A stretch of 42,182 nucleotides of DNA from NCBI GenBank assembly GCA_015490875.1, contig WFWZ01000088.1, positions 1-42,182 of the forward strand, read 5' to 3'. A program made the position numbers and the translations under genes. The DNA is from Planctomycetaceae bacterium (GTDB lineage Bacteria > Planctomycetota > Planctomycetia > Pirellulales > Pirellulaceae). Shown one piece after another: positions 1 through 10,264 of this stretch (its first letter is position 1; every line of letters begins with the position of its first letter). A model generated the notes under the pieces. The model worked only from the letters and a program-made list of their open reading frames with translations, had not been told where the DNA came from and made no database searches.

Positions 1-575
1 GAAGGGGCGCGGGGAACACCTTGGGCTGACCGGCGTTGGTGGGCCAAGAGGGAAACGGCATTCGGAGCCAGCGTCTCGCTCTCGTCGGTGGGAGGCTCGC
101 TCGCCAACGCCGACGAATGTGGCCGCTGCACGAGTGATCGGATCGCCGACTCGACCAGGAGCACACTTGCGGTCAGAGTCCCGAAAATATAACCGAAGAC
201 GGCTCCAAACACGATGATTCCGACGAGGTCGCTTATCGAATGATTGAACAGACCGAAACGGTGCGGCCACAGCAGAGCGGCGCCTTCGATCCAGACCGCC
301 ATCATGGCCGCGCCGGCTACCGAAGCGGCCGTTCGCGGACGGGAAGGCCATACCAGTTGCGAGACGGCAGTGGAGATGCCAAGTAGCAAGAAAAACGCAT
401 AACTCTCGCGGGGAAGGTGGAGCGCGCTGCAGCCGCCGAAGGTCAGGGCGGCCAGGACCACCCATCCGGTGACCGTCCCGAGCGACATCCGCTTGGCGAT
501 TCGGTACTCGCGCGAAGTCCAATCCCATCGATTCGAGCTGGCCGGAGAGGACGGCGGTAGCGTAGGGGCACTCAT
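1..575 (-). CDS. Partial multi-pass membrane protein (3' end outside window)
   Basis: The reading frame is open from an ATG at 575 to the window edge (about 191 codons, no stop). The product starts MSAPTLPPSS and has about four hydrophobic segments, near residues 31-50, 58-76, 84-102 and 116-145, then a polar cytoplasm-like tail rich in Ser, Glu and Ala. GGAG lies about 10 bases before the ATG, and a near-consensus promoter sits at 642-669. I do not recognise a family. It is divergent from glgB, which does not define its role. The gene is real by its promoter, its ribosome-binding site and the ordered hydrophobic pattern. Function is unknown. Confidence 0.7.
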   Translation of the reverse strand, partial: MSAPTLPPSSPASSNRWDWTSREYRIAKRMSLGTVTGWVVLAALTFGGCSALHLPRESYAFFLLLGISTAVSQLVWPSRPRTAASVAGAAMMAVWIEGAALLWPHRFGLFNHSISDLVGIIVFGAVFGYIFGTLTASVLLVESAIRSLVQRPHSSALASEPPTDESETLAPNAVSLLAHQRRSAQGVPRAP

Positions 576-641
576 CGTGGGGAACTCCGGGGAGCAACAG
601 TCGCGCGAGTGGCTCTTCGACGCAACTCACGGCCTGGACCG

Positions 642-669
642 ATTATACGCCTTCAGTTTCCTCTTTCAA
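642..669 (-). promoter_or_regulatory. Sigma70-type promoter for the left-edge membrane protein
   Basis: Read on the minus strand, TTGAAA (669-664) is followed after 16 bases by a perfect TATAAT (647-642). Transcription would begin near 635 and give a leader of about 60 bases before the ATG at 575. This is one of the best -35/-10 pairs in the window. Confidence 0.6.
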
Positions 670-802
670 ACTCCGACTGACATAAAACCTCCTGGGAAGA
701 TGGAGAATCTGGGGCAACTTGCCCGATAGAGTAGTCGTTGCGACGTAGGCGCCGTGCGGCGACGTGAGTTGAGACGTAAGACACCTGGAGGAGTGCCCCC
801 CT

Positions 803-3010
803 GTGAGACCGACGTTGACCCTTGACAGCCTTTCGACCTTCCTCGATGGTAAGTTCATCGATCCCGCCGGGCTGCTGGGCCCGCAAGTCGTGGAACAAGA
901 CGGCCGCCGGGCATTGGCGGTTCGCGTTTTTTTGCCTCAGGGCCGCCGAGCGTGGGTGGTCGATGAGGCTCACCGGGCCTGGCCGATGCGGCGGCTGCAT
1001 CCGGCCGGCTATTTCGAGGGCCTTTGTCCGCTTTCCGATGAGAAATCACCTGTGAATTATCGAATCGAGCTTGCCGATCGAAGCGGGCGGCGCCAGCTCA
1101 TGCACGATCCCTACGCCTTCGAGCCGTGGTTGACCGATTTCGACCTCTACCTCTTCGGCCAGGGGACGCATTGGCGCATCTATGAGAAAATGGGGGCGCG
1201 CCGCCGCCAAATCGGCGACGTGGCGGGCTTCAACTTCGCCGTGTGGGCTCCCAATGCCCGGCAGGTCAGCGTGGTTGGAGATTTCAACGGGTGGGATGAG
1301 CGGGTCCACCCGATGCGGCACCGGGGAGATAGCGGCATTTGGGAGATCTTTCTTCCGGGACTCGACGTCGGCCAGCGCTACAAGTTCCGCATCACCACTT
1401 GCACCGGGGAAGTCGTCGACAAGGCCGACCCCTTTGCGCTTACGTCGGAATTGCCACCGTGCACCGCATCGATTACGGCCGAGTTGGAGCGTTACTGCTG
1501 GCAGGATGAGGCGTGGATGGCCGAGCGGACGGAGCGCTCCTTTCTGCACGCGCCGATGTCGATCTATGAAGTGCACTTGGGGAGCTGGCAGCGCGACCAG
1601 TCGCCTCACGGTTGGATGAACTACCGCGAACTGGCTCACCGCCTGGTCGACTACTGCCGGCAACAGAACCACACGCACATCGAGTTGTTACCGATCAGCG
1701 AACACCCGTACACGGGGAGCTGGGGATACCAGACCACCGGGTACTATGCAGCAACGAGTCGCTACGGGTCTCCCGAGGATTTCATGTACTTCGTCGACTA
1801 TTGCCACCGGAATGGCATCGGCGTGATCATCGACTGGGTGCCCGCTCACTTTCCCAAGGACGCGCATGGCCTGCGGCGGTTCGATGGCACGGCTCTTTAC
1901 GAGCACGAAGATCCTCGCCGGGGCGAACATCCCGACTGGGGGACGCTCATTTTCAATTACGGCCGGAACGAAGTCCGTAATTTTCTGATCGCCAACGCCC
2001 TGTTCTGGCTCGACAAGTATCACATCGACGGACTGCGCGTCGATGCCGTCGCTTCGATGTTATACCTCGACTACAGCCGAAACGAGGGCGAGTGGATTCC
2101 CAACGAGTACGGCGGCCGGGAGAACCTCGAGGCCATCGAGTTCCTCAAGCAGTTCAACGAGCGCGTCCATGCCGAGCATCCGGGAGTCGTCACGATCGCC
2201 GAGGAGTCGACGGCCTGGCCAGGAGTATCGCGGCCGACGTTCGACGGCGGCCTCGGTTTCAGCCTCAAGTGGAACATGGGCTGGATGAACGACACGCTCC
2301 GCTATTTTCACAAAGATCCTATTCACCGGAGGCATCATCACGACGAGTTGACCTTCAGCTTGATCTATGCCTTCCATGAAAACTTCGTGCTGCCCCTTTC
2401 GCACGACGAAGTCGTGCACGGCAAGGGGGCGCTACTGGACCAGATGCCGGGCGATTTGTGGCAACGCTTCGCCAACCTTCGAACGCTCTATGCCTACATG
2501 TGGGCGCACCCCGGTAAGAAGCTCTTGTTCATGGGAAACGAGATCGCCCAGTGGTCGGAATGGAACCACGACGCGCAGGTCGACTGGGACTTGCTGCAAT
2601 GGCCCAAGCACGTCGGCGTGCAGCGCCTAATCGCCGACTTGAATCGTCTGCACCGGGATGAGCCGGCTCTGCATGAGCTCGATTTCCATCCCGAAGGCTT
2701 TTGTTGGATCGACTGTCACAATGCTGACGACAGCGTACTGGCGTTCTTGCGAAAAGCCCGCGATCCGAACAACTACATTCTGGCGTGCTGCAATTTCACG
2801 CCGGTCGTGCGTCACGGTTACCGGATCGGCGTCCCGTCGGCTCGGTGGCACCGGGAAATCCTCAATAGCGACTCGGAGTACTACGGCGGATCGAACACAG
2901 GCAACGGACCTGGGGTCCAGGCCGAAGAGGTGCCGCATCACGGCCAGCCCTATTCGCTCGTGTTAACCCTGCCACCCTTGGCTGTCTGCTTGTTCAAGCC
3001 AGAAGGCTGA
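803..3010 (+). CDS. glgB: 1,4-alpha-glucan branching enzyme
   Basis: GlgB cuts alpha-1,4 glucan and rejoins the piece by an alpha-1,6 bond during glycogen synthesis in the cytoplasm. The 735-residue product has an N-terminal extension (about 1-130), a CBM48 domain ([17 protein letters not shown] near 145-165), the GH13 barrel and a C-terminal beta domain. Catalytic residues are visible: nucleophile D414 in GLRVDAV, acid/base E467 in IAEES, and D535 in [10 protein letters not shown]. All three are offset by exactly +9 from the E. coli enzyme (405, 458, 526), so the fold is complete. The start is GTG with GGAGGAG about ten bases upstream. No other glycogen gene is adjacent, so it is a stand-alone glgB. 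It converges on the SurA-like gene with only 19 bases between the stops. Confidence 0.97.
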   Translation: MRPTLTLDSLSTFLDGKFIDPAGLLGPQVVEQDGRRALAVRVFLPQGRRAWVVDEAHRAWPMRRLHPAGYFEGLCPLSDEKSPVNYRIELADRSGRRQLMHDPYAFEPWLTDFDLYLFGQGTHWRIYEKMGARRRQIGDVAGFNFAVWAPNARQVSVVGDFNGWDERVHPMRHRGDSGIWEIFLPGLDVGQRYKFRITTCTGEVVDKADPFALTSELPPCTASITAELERYCWQDEAWMAERTERSFLHAPMSIYEVHLGSWQRDQSPHGWMNYRELAHRLVDYCRQQNHTHIELLPISEHPYTGSWGYQTTGYYAATSRYGSPEDFMYFVDYCHRNGIGVIIDWVPAHFPKDAHGLRRFDGTALYEHEDPRRGEHPDWGTLIFNYGRNEVRNFLIANALFWLDKYHIDGLRVDAVASMLYLDYSRNEGEWIPNEYGGRENLEAIEFLKQFNERVHAEHPGVVTIAEESTAWPGVSRPTFDGGLGFSLKWNMGWMNDTLRYFHKDPIHRRHHHDELTFSLIYAFHENFVLPLSHDEVVHGKGALLDQMPGDLWQRFANLRTLYAYMWAHPGKKLLFMGNEIAQWSEWNHDAQVDWDLLQWPKHVGVQRLIADLNRLHRDEPALHELDFHPEGFCWIDCHNADDSVLAFLRKARDPNNYILACCNFTPVVRHGYRIGVPSARWHREILNSDSEYYGGSNTGNGPGVQAEEVPHHGQPYSLVLTLPPLAVCLFKPEG

Positions 3011-3029
3011 CTTGCGACAAAATCGCGAG
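3011..3029. terminator. Short hairpin filling the gap between two convergent stops
   Basis: The 19 bases between the glgB stop and the stop of the opposite gene form a 7-bp stem (CTTGCGA / TCGCGAG, one G-T pair) with loop CAAAA. There is no U-run on either strand, so termination activity is a guess. Confidence 0.3.
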
Positions 3030-5612
3030 TCAGGCCTGATCCTCCAGCCACTCTACCTCGAATTCTTCTTCGAGCTGCTTGAGCCATTTCGATTGCAGCT
3101 GCATGCGATCGCGTTGGACGAGGAAACCGAGGATGCGATCATTCCCCGATGCCAGGAAGAGTTCGCGGAGGTCCTCTGGCTTGGTCACCTCGCGGACCAT
3201 TTCCACCGCGAAGGCCGTCTTTTCGGGCAGGTCATGCGCCGTCGTCTTCCCGCCCGGTTTCAGGGCGAAGACTTTTTCCATGAACGGGTCGCCCAGGTCC
3301 CGAAGAGTGACCTCTTCCCCTTTGCCGTTCTTGCCTCGAACCGGACTGAGCATGGGAATCCCCCCAGTTGCTCCCGTCGTCATCCAACTGAACGGCTCGG
3401 TCGTCACCAACCGTTGCTTCTGTTCTTCGCTGAGGACCTCCTTGAGTGGCTTTTTCGCCGTGGTGGCTTGGTCAACCAACTTCTTGGCAGCATCGGCAGC
3501 TCGCCGGAACGCTTCGCGTTGCCGCCAAAACTGGGCTACCTGGTCGCGGATTTCTGGGAACTTCGGGACACGTTCGGGTTGAACTTCACGGATCCAGAAG
3601 AGGAAGGATGCGTTGGGCGGACCGAAACCACCGGTGGCTTGAATCGTTTGCGGCTGGTACAGCGGAACATCGGCGGGGTCCTTTGCATTCAGCATGCGCG
3701 CTGCCACGTCGACAAACCGTACGGACGTCGGCCCGAAGTTGCCACTCCGCCGCTCGCTGACGCGCAGCAGATCGAGATAGGGACGCGATTCATCCGGAGG
3801 AGCCGTCGACAACTGTTGCAGCTCCAGCAGGTCGAAAAAAGGAGTCGTTTGATAGGTGAGTCCATACTGCTTGGCGAGTCCCGCAAAGTCGGGCACGGGA
3901 GGGGCGTCTCGCTTGAGCTCCGGGTCTTTGGAAAGGGCCAGAGCATTGGCGTAGCGTTCCACCGATCGGCGAGCCGTCTCGAGAGCCAATTGCATCTCGG
4001 AGAGCGCTTGGGGCGTGGCCTTCTCGCGGGCAATCCTGCGGCGGATTTCCTCTTTGAGTTTCTCGTCGAGGGGGCGAAACTTCATCTTGGGTTGAGACGG
4101 GGAAGCCGCTTCGCCTGGCTGATCCGAAGGTGCCGTCTTTTTCGGCTGTTCGACCATGGGAGGCGCCGCTTTCGCCTGACCCTCCTTGTCTGCCTTCGAC
4201 CGATCCTTCGTGCCGGCTTGCGCACCGGTCTTCGTATCCGCCGAAGCCTTCTTCTGTGAGTTTTCCTTAGCACTCTCCTTTGGCGACTCGGCCTTCTTCT
4301 CCCCTTTCTTTTCCCCTTTTTTCTCCGCCGTCTTCACCGGCTCTTCCTGGAAAGCGATGAACTGGGTGGAACCGGAGCGGGAAACTCGACTCTGTCGCGA
4401 TGCACCCTCGTCTTTGTCAGATGGGTCTTTGTCAGATGGGTCAGCACTTTTGTTCTCACGAGGTGCATTCCCGCCATTTTGCTTTGTTGCTTTTTCTTCG
4501 GGTTTGCTTGTTGAGTTCTGCGAAGAGGAGGGGCTTGACGATGGTTTCGGAGGGGTCGGACCGCCCGAGTGGTCAGGCGTCGCTTTCTTTTCGGGAGCTT
4601 TCTTGCCGGAAGCCGGCTTTGCATCACCGCTCGGTTTCTCGTCTTGCTTGGACGTTTTCTCGGTGGAATTCTCTTCCTTCGGCTGGTTCTCTTCCGGCTT
4701 GGGGGGAGCCTCGGGCGTGTCGATCTCCTGGAACAACAGTTTGTTTTTCTCGTAGTAGTCCTTGATTTCTTCGTCGGTGATGGTCGGAAGAAGTTTTTCG
4801 ATCTTCTTATCGAGAAAGGTACTCAGTTCGGCTTTGAAGTAACCGAACGAAGCTTTGCGGCGGATTTTGAAGGCGGGTTTGGGGCTCAGGGGCGAAGGAT
4901 ACTCGTTTTTGCCCTCTTCGTAGATCTTACGCAATTCGGCCTCGGAGGGGCTTTGCGCGACCTGGTTCAAGTAGTCTTCGGCTCGAACCGGGAGGATATC
5001 GCAGACGACCATTCGGTTGAGTTTCTGGTAGTACTGCCAAAGTTCGCCCGGGGGGTAGGCGGCCTGGCTACCGAAGGCGATTTCGCGCATGCGCTGCGCC
5101 AGCAGATCGATGCGGATCTGGTTGAGCACCATGGCCGAGCTGGCGCGGTCTTTGGCAATCTGACGCAGCAGTGCCAGGTATTGGGACCGGTTGGAAAGGC
5201 TGTGGTCGGAGATGAGGTCGAAAAAGTCCAGGAGTGCTTCTTCGCTGATGACGATTCCCAGCGACTCAGCCTTCTTGGCGAGCAGAAGGCGTTGGACGAG
5301 CTCCCGATCGCTCTCGGCGCGCCGGATGAAAGCGGCTTTGGGCCGCCCCTTTTTCGCAATCGCTCGCTGGAAGAGTTCCTGCTGGAAATCCTGAATCACA
5401 TATTCGGCCCGCATGCGCCGAGCCAGTTCGCTTCGAGTGATCTCACCGTACTTCCAGCGCACGATGGTTGGGTCTTTGGCTTGGCCGGACGGATTGCGAC
5501 TGAGGTAATCGGCAACGGGTGGGAGCACCACGAACGCGAACATCAACAGGACGCCCAGGATGACGTAGAACCACGTCTGGTGTCGGCGGAAAAATCGAAA
5601 CGGACTTGCCAT
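3030..5612 (-). CDS. Membrane-anchored SurA/PpiD-like folding factor with long disordered insert
   Basis: The 860-residue protein has a short basic N-terminus, one membrane helix (about 14-34, YVILGVLLMFAFVVLPP) and a SurA_N/PpiD-like helical domain (about 50-290) with the typical element IVRWKYGEITRSELARRM. A Lys/Glu/Pro/Ser-rich low-complexity stretch covers about 295-510. The C-terminal part (about 515-860) resembles the PpiD C-terminus. PpiD-type proteins face the periplasm and help outer-membrane or secreted proteins fold. I do not see the usual parvulin active-site signature, so it may be a chaperone without isomerase activity. AGAGG lies about 13 bases before the ATG. The insert includes a perfect 15-bp tandem DNA repeat at 4411-4440, a likely slippage site. 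Family assignment is good; enzymatic activity is uncertain. Confidence 0.85.
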   Translation of the reverse strand: MASPFRFFRRHQTWFYVILGVLLMFAFVVLPPVADYLSRNPSGQAKDPTIVRWKYGEITRSELARRMRAEYVIQDFQQELFQRAIAKKGRPKAAFIRRAESDRELVQRLLLAKKAESLGIVISEEALLDFFDLISDHSLSNRSQYLALLRQIAKDRASSAMVLNQIRIDLLAQRMREIAFGSQAAYPPGELWQYYQKLNRMVVCDILPVRAEDYLNQVAQSPSEAELRKIYEEGKNEYPSPLSPKPAFKIRRKASFGYFKAELSTFLDKKIEKLLPTITDEEIKDYYEKNKLLFQEIDTPEAPPKPEENQPKEENSTEKTSKQDEKPSGDAKPASGKKAPEKKATPDHSGGPTPPKPSSSPSSSQNSTSKPEEKATKQNGGNAPRENKSADPSDKDPSDKDEGASRQSRVSRSGSTQFIAFQEEPVKTAEKKGEKKGEKKAESPKESAKENSQKKASADTKTGAQAGTKDRSKADKEGQAKAAPPMVEQPKKTAPSDQPGEAASPSQPKMKFRPLDEKLKEEIRRRIAREKATPQALSEMQLALETARRSVERYANALALSKDPELKRDAPPVPDFAGLAKQYGLTYQTTPFFDLLELQQLSTAPPDESRPYLDLLRVSERRSGNFGPTSVRFVDVAARMLNAKDPADVPLYQPQTIQATGGFGPPNASFLFWIREVQPERVPKFPEIRDQVAQFWRQREAFRRAADAAKKLVDQATTAKKPLKEVLSEEQKQRLVTTEPFSWMTTGATGGIPMLSPVRGKNGKGEEVTLRDLGDPFMEKVFALKPGGKTTAHDLPEKTAFAVEMVREVTKPEDLRELFLASGNDRILGFLVQRDRMQLQSKWLKQLEEEFEVEWLEDQA

Positions 5613-5986
5613 GAAAATCGAATCCTCTTGGTCCTACGGGGAGAGAGGCGCATGGAGGCGGCATCCCCTGGCCGGAAGCCCGGGGAATCCCGTTCCTCGT
5701 CGAGTCGCGACCGGGCCGGAGTCTTCCTCGACAGTGTCCCCACTCGAGTCGAAGTCTCCCTCGGGCAGGGCGGGACGGCAAAGCTGCCTTGACAGCGTGC
5801 ACGGGCCCGTACTAAACGTGACCCATTGTGACGGCCGGCCAGTCGGTGCCTTATTGTAGGGCCCGCCCGATGTGGGACAATCCCAAATGGGCTGGCCGCT
5901 TCTCGGCGCGACGATGCGGCCGCTTATGTTCCCGGAGTCTGCATTCCCTTGAATGGACTCCCACCTGTCAACCCACGGCTGAGGCA
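5613..5986. other. Divergent intergenic region before topA
   Basis: This 374-base gap separates the minus-strand SurA-like gene from topA and should carry promoters for both. The topA frame stays open back to 5828, but the extra 53 codons look non-coding in composition. Apart from the candidate promoter at 5789-5817 I see nothing definite. Confidence 0.4.
5789..5817 (+). promoter_or_regulatory. Candidate promoter for topA-acpS
   Basis: A perfect TTGACA at 5789-5794 is followed by 17 bases and CTAAAC (5812-5817), with TACTAA overlapping at 5810-5815. The -35 is good and the -10 is poor, so support is moderate. Confidence 0.35.
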
Positions 5987-8779
5987 ATGGCCAAGAAGAA
6001 GGCGTCGCAAGCGGCGAAAGGCAAATCGCTGGTGATCGTCGAATCGCCGGCGAAGGCACGGACGATCAGCAGGTTTCTCGGCCCAGAATACCAGGTGGAA
6101 GCCAGCATCGGGCACATTCGCGACCTTCCGAAAGGGGCCAAGGAGGTGCCCGCGAAGTACAAGGGGGAAGACTGGGCGTATTTGGGAGTCAATGTCGAGG
6201 ATGACTTCGAACCGGTTTATATCGTGCCGAAAGACAAGAAGTCTCAGGTGACAAAACTGAAGCAGGCACTCAAGGAGGCTGAGGATCTGCTGCTGGCGAC
6301 CGACGAAGACCGGGAAGGGGAGGCGATCAGTTGGCACTTGTGCGAGGTGCTCAAGCCGAAAGTCCCGGTGCGACGGCTGGTCTTTCACGAAATCACGCGG
6401 GAGGCCATCGAAGAGGCGCTGGAACATCCTCGAGGGATCGACGAAGCGCTCGTGCGAGCTCAGGAAACCCGCCGCATTCTCGATCGGCTTTTCGGCTATG
6501 AGGTCTCCCCGCTGCTTTGGCGGAAGATTCGTCCCAAACTTTCCGCCGGTCGAGTCCAAAGCGTGGCCATTCGGTTGATCGTCGACCGGGAACGCGAGCG
6601 CATGGCGTTCCGCTCGGCGACCTGGTGGGATCTTCTGGGCGACTTTGCGACCGAGCGTTCCGAACGCCTGCAGGCGACTTTAGTCAGACTCGAGGGAAAA
6701 CGGCTCCCCACCGGCAAGGACTTCGACCCTCGGACGGGAAAACTCCGCCAAGACGACCTCGTGCTGCTCGATGAACCCGCCGCGCGCGCCTTGGCGGACC
6801 GACTCCGCTCGGCCGAGTTCCGAGTGGTGAAGGTGGAAGACCGTCCGTTCACGATGCGTCCGGCCGCTCCGTTCACGACAAGCACGTTGCAGCAGGAGGC
6901 GAACCGAAAACTCGGGTTCACGGCGCGACGCACAATGCAGGTGGCTCAAAATCTCTACGAGAACGGCTACATCACGTACATGCGAACGGATTCGACCAAC
7001 CTAGCTCAAGTCGCCATCGACGCGGCTCGCGACCTCGTGCGTTCCCAATACGGCAATGATTATCTTCCCGAGCGTCCTCGCCAGTACCAGTCGAAGGTCA
7101 AGAACGCCCAGGAGGCTCACGAGGCGATCCGGCCGGCCGGCCACCCGTTCAAACTGCCCGAGGCGGTCCAGGGGGAACTCGATCGCGACGCGTTCCGGCT
7201 CTTCGAACTCATCTGGAAACGGACGATTGCCAGCCAGATGGCGGATGCCCGCGGCCACCGAGTCACCATCACGATTGCCGGTGGGGGTGCCGAATTCCAG
7301 GTGAGCGGCAAGACGATCGACTTTCCCGGTTTTCTGCGAGCTTACGTTGAGGGATCGGACGACCCAGACGCCGAATTGGCCGACCAAGAGACGCTCCTGC
7401 CGAGAGTGCGGGAAGGAGAGTCGCTTGAGGTACTCGGGTTCGAGCCCAAATCGCATACGACGCAGCCGCCGCCGCGCTACAGCGAAGCCTCGCTGACTCG
7501 GACGCTCGAAGAACTGGGAATCGGCCGCCCCAGCACCTACGCCGCGATCATCGACACCATCCAGGCTCGCGACTACGTCTTCAAAAAAGGGAACGCCCTG
7601 GTGCCGACGTGGACCGCCTTTGCCGTCGTGCGGCTGCTGGAAGAGCACTTACCAAGTCTCGTTGACTACCAGTTCACCGCGCAGATGGAAGACTACCTCG
7701 ACGCGATCAGTCGGCACGAGGCGGAGCATCTGACCTATTTGAAGCGCTTCTTTTTCGGCAACGACCGCCCGGGGCTCAAAGAGCAAGTCGCCAGCAAGAT
7801 CAAAGATGTGGATGCTCGCGAAGTGTGCAGCCTGTCGTTGGGGCGGCCCGAGTCGGGCGAGCACCGCGAGGAAGTATTCGTTCGTGTCGGAAAGTACGGG
7901 CCGTTCCTCGAGCAGGGCGAGCGGCGCGCCTCGATTCCCGAAGGTATGCCGCCGGATGAGCTGACGCTGGAAAAAGCACTGGAGTTGCTCGACCAGGGCG
8001 CCAGTGGTGACGAGCCGCTGGGGGTGGATCCCGAGACTGGACGCGAAGTCTATCTCAAAACGGGGCGTTTCGGACCGTACGTGCAACTGGCTCCGGCCGA
8101 TGAATCGCAAAAGCCTAAGAATGCTTCGCTTCCCAAGGGAGTCTCCCCCGAGCAAGTCGACCTCGAGATGGCTCTGAAGTTGCTCGCGTTGCCCCGCACG
8201 CTTGGCGTGCATCCGGAGACGGGCGAGGAAATCCTCGCGCACAACGGCCGCTATGGTCCGTACATCAAATGCGGTTCCGAAACGCGTTCACTGCCCGCTG
8301 GCACCAGCCCCCTGGAAGTGACTTATGAGGAGGCTCTGGAGTTGCTTTCCCAGCCCAAGACGCGAGGGCGGGGGCGCGCGGCGGCTCAGCCGATCAAGAC
8401 CTTCGACGCCTCACCGGTCACCGGCCAGCCCGTTCAGTTGAAAAGCGGCCGTTATGGCCCCTACGTGACGGATGGCGAGACAAACGCGTCGCTGCCCAAG
8501 GACGCCGATCCCGAGACGCTCACGTTCGAACAGGCATTGGCACTGCTGGCAGAAAAAGCCGCCAAGGGAGGCGGACGGAAGAAGGCAACCCAAAAGAAAG
8601 CGGCGAAGAAAAAAGCGACCAAGAAGAAGGCCACAAAGAAGAAGGCCACAAAGAAGAAGGCGACAAAAAAGGCCGCATCGAAAAAAGCAGTGAAGAAAAC
8701 AGCCGCGAACAAGAAACGCTCGGGGACGTCCGACCGGGTTCCCGAAGACGAGTCGTCCCCTGAAGCGAGTGACGCATGA
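5987..8779 (+). CDS. topA: DNA topoisomerase I (type IA)
   Basis: TopA relaxes negative supercoils by cutting and passing one DNA strand. From the ATG at 5987 the product is 930 residues. The TOPRIM domain begins at VIVESPAKA (about 15-23) and has the acidic motif DEDREGEAISWHL (about 106-118). The catalytic tyrosine is Y331 in ITYMRTDST. No Cys4 zinc fingers follow. Instead there are four copies of a C-terminal repeat built around G(K/R)(Y/F)GP(Y/F), each followed by a SLPKG-like segment, then a tail of Lys-Lys-Ala-Thr units (about 865-905). A longer in-frame start at 5828 exists, but MAKKK at 5987 directly precedes the conserved domain. The ribosome site (GAGG) is very close to that ATG. 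acpS overlaps the stop by ATGA. Confidence 0.96.
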   Translation: MAKKKASQAAKGKSLVIVESPAKARTISRFLGPEYQVEASIGHIRDLPKGAKEVPAKYKGEDWAYLGVNVEDDFEPVYIVPKDKKSQVTKLKQALKEAEDLLLATDEDREGEAISWHLCEVLKPKVPVRRLVFHEITREAIEEALEHPRGIDEALVRAQETRRILDRLFGYEVSPLLWRKIRPKLSAGRVQSVAIRLIVDRERERMAFRSATWWDLLGDFATERSERLQATLVRLEGKRLPTGKDFDPRTGKLRQDDLVLLDEPAARALADRLRSAEFRVVKVEDRPFTMRPAAPFTTSTLQQEANRKLGFTARRTMQVAQNLYENGYITYMRTDSTNLAQVAIDAARDLVRSQYGNDYLPERPRQYQSKVKNAQEAHEAIRPAGHPFKLPEAVQGELDRDAFRLFELIWKRTIASQMADARGHRVTITIAGGGAEFQVSGKTIDFPGFLRAYVEGSDDPDAELADQETLLPRVREGESLEVLGFEPKSHTTQPPPRYSEASLTRTLEELGIGRPSTYAAIIDTIQARDYVFKKGNALVPTWTAFAVVRLLEEHLPSLVDYQFTAQMEDYLDAISRHEAEHLTYLKRFFFGNDRPGLKEQVASKIKDVDAREVCSLSLGRPESGEHREEVFVRVGKYGPFLEQGERRASIPEGMPPDELTLEKALELLDQGASGDEPLGVDPETGREVYLKTGRFGPYVQLAPADESQKPKNASLPKGVSPEQVDLEMALKLLALPRTLGVHPETGEEILAHNGRYGPYIKCGSETRSLPAGTSPLEVTYEEALELLSQPKTRGRGRAAAQPIKTFDASPVTGQPVQLKSGRYGPYVTDGETNASLPKDADPETLTFEQALALLAEKAAKGGGRKKATQKKAAKKKATKKKATKKKATKKKATKKAASKKAVKKTAANKKRSGTSDRVPEDESSPEASDA
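8621..8665 (+). repeat. Three tandem 15-bp units in the topA lysine tail
   Basis: Units start at 8621, 8636 and 8651. The first two are identical and the third differs by one base. They encode repeated KKKAT. Such tails occur on actinobacterial and other TopA proteins, where they aid DNA binding; this one is probably length-variable by slippage. Confidence 0.8.
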
Positions 8780-9162
8780 AAGTCATCGGCATCGGTACGG
8801 ACATCATCGAAGTGTTGCGGATCGGTCACATGATCGAGCGGCACGGGGAGCTCTTTCTGCGCCGCGTCTATACGCCTTGGGAAATCGAGTATTGCAACGC
8901 TCGGAAGGCCGCCGTCCAGCATTTTGCCGGGCGATGGGCTGCCAAGGAGGCCATTTTGAAGGCCCTCGGAACGGGATGGGCACAGGGGATCCACTGGGTC
9001 GACATGGAAGTGCGCAACGAACCGGGTGGTGAGCCTCGTGTGGCGCTGGGGGGACGAGCTCGCGAAGTGGCTGAGGAACTGAGGATCCGCGAAATGCCGA
9101 TCTCGATCTCGCATTGCCGTCATTTCGCCACCGCATTTGCCATGGCGTTGGGCGATGAATGA
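8776..9162 (+). CDS. acpS: Holo-[acyl-carrier-protein] synthase
   Basis: AcpS transfers 4'-phosphopantetheine from CoA to the serine of acyl carrier protein, activating it for fatty acid synthesis in the cytoplasm. The 128-residue product has the usual length. The Mg-binding aspartate is in GIGTDI (D9), the second metal ligand is E58 in RWAAKEAILKALGTG, and the C-terminal ISISH motif is present. The ATG overlaps the topA stop (ATGA), so translation is probably coupled. Linkage to topA has no obvious functional meaning. It converges on trpS with about 65 bases between. Confidence 0.95.
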   Translation: MKVIGIGTDIIEVLRIGHMIERHGELFLRRVYTPWEIEYCNARKAAVQHFAGRWAAKEAILKALGTGWAQGIHWVDMEVRNEPGGEPRVALGGRAREVAEELRIREMPISISHCRHFATAFAMALGDE

Positions 9163-9227
9163 ACCGGGTTAGGCTGCACGAGTCCGCGACGGCCCGGCTC
9201 TTCGCGGCAACCTCCGCCCTTGCTGTT

Positions 9228-10211
9228 TTATCCCCACCACGCCGTCCCACAGGCTCGCCGAACACGCTCGAGCACTTCGCCGGCTTTGGCGCGAGCCTTC
9301 TCCGTTCCGTCTCGCAACACCTGCCGAACGTAGTTGGGATCGGCGGCCAGTGCCGCTCGCTTCTTGCGAGCCTCGGCAAAATAGGCTTCCGCCAGATCGG
9401 CCAGTGCTTTCTTGACCATGCCGTAGCCGAAGTGACCCCGGCGGTAGGTCTCCGCCATCTCCGCTCGCTGAGCTTCATCGGCAAAGAGCGAATAGAGTTG
9501 GAATAGATGGTCGGTGTCGGGATCCTTCGGTTCCTCCATGGGACGCGAGTCTGTTTGAATGCGCATGATTTTCTTGCGCATCGTCTTGGGATCTTCGAAG
9601 ATCTCGATCGTGTTGCCGTAGCTCTTGGACATCTTCTCTCCGTCGGTGCCAGGGACACGCGCCGCCTGCTCGAGCACGTGCGCTTTCGGCATGACGAAGG
9701 TTTCGCCGAAGTGATGGTTGAAACTGCGCGCCAGGTCCCGCGTCACTTCAATGTGCTGCACTTGATCCTCGCCGACCGGGACAAGATTCGAGTCGTAAGC
9801 GAGGATGTCGGCGGCCATCAGAACCGGGTAGGTAAATAGCCCTGCGTCAGCCGTCAGACCTTTGGCTTTCTTCTCTTTGTAGGCATGGCACCGCTCGAGC
9901 AGCCCCATGGGGGTGCCGGTCATCAAGATCCAACACAGCTCGGTGACTTCGGGAACGTCCGAATGGACGAAGAGCGCCGCCTTATCGGGGTCGAGTCCCA
10001 GGGCCAACAGATCGATGGCCGCGTCGAGGGTGTTTTGACGGAGTGTCTGGGCGTCCCGAATGGTCGTCAGGGCGTGGAGGTTGGCGATGAAGTAGTAGGC
10101 TTCGTATTCCTCCTGCAAAGCAATGTACTGCCGGATGGCTCCGAAGTAATTGCCCCAGTGGAATCGGCCGGTCGGCTGAATCCCGGACAAGACGCGTTGA
10201 ACGTTGGACAT
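9228..10211 (-). CDS. trpS: Tryptophanyl-tRNA synthetase
   Basis: TrpS charges tRNA-Trp in the cytoplasm. It is a class I synthetase with the HIGH-type motif HWGN at residues 18-21 and a canonical KMSKS at 193-197. The ATG at 10211 gives 327 residues, normal for bacterial TrpS, and AAAGGA lies nine bases before it. The frame can be extended to 10268, but the added segment has no family match. It follows pyrD by 53 bases on the same strand, so the two are probably co-transcribed. Confidence 0.95.
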   Translation of the reverse strand: MSNVQRVLSGIQPTGRFHWGNYFGAIRQYIALQEEYEAYYFIANLHALTTIRDAQTLRQNTLDAAIDLLALGLDPDKAALFVHSDVPEVTELCWILMTGTPMGLLERCHAYKEKKAKGLTADAGLFTYPVLMAADILAYDSNLVPVGEDQVQHIEVTRDLARSFNHHFGETFVMPKAHVLEQAARVPGTDGEKMSKSYGNTIEIFEDPKTMRKKIMRIQTDSRPMEEPKDPDTDHLFQLYSLFADEAQRAEMAETYRRGHFGYGMVKKALADLAEAYFAEARKKRAALAADPNYVRQVLRDGTEKARAKAGEVLERVRRACGTAWWG

Positions 10212-10264
10212 GCCAAGGGGTCCTTTCTCACGGACAGGGCTTACGAGAGAAACTCGCTGGGAAC

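Noticed and set aside
3012-4259. 415-codon plus-strand open frame
   Set aside because: It is the antisense shadow of the SurA-like gene. GC-rich codon bias leaves the opposite frame open, and there is no domain.
4569-5792. 407-codon plus-strand open frame
   Set aside because: Antisense to the same SurA-like gene, with no recognisable domain or ribosome site.
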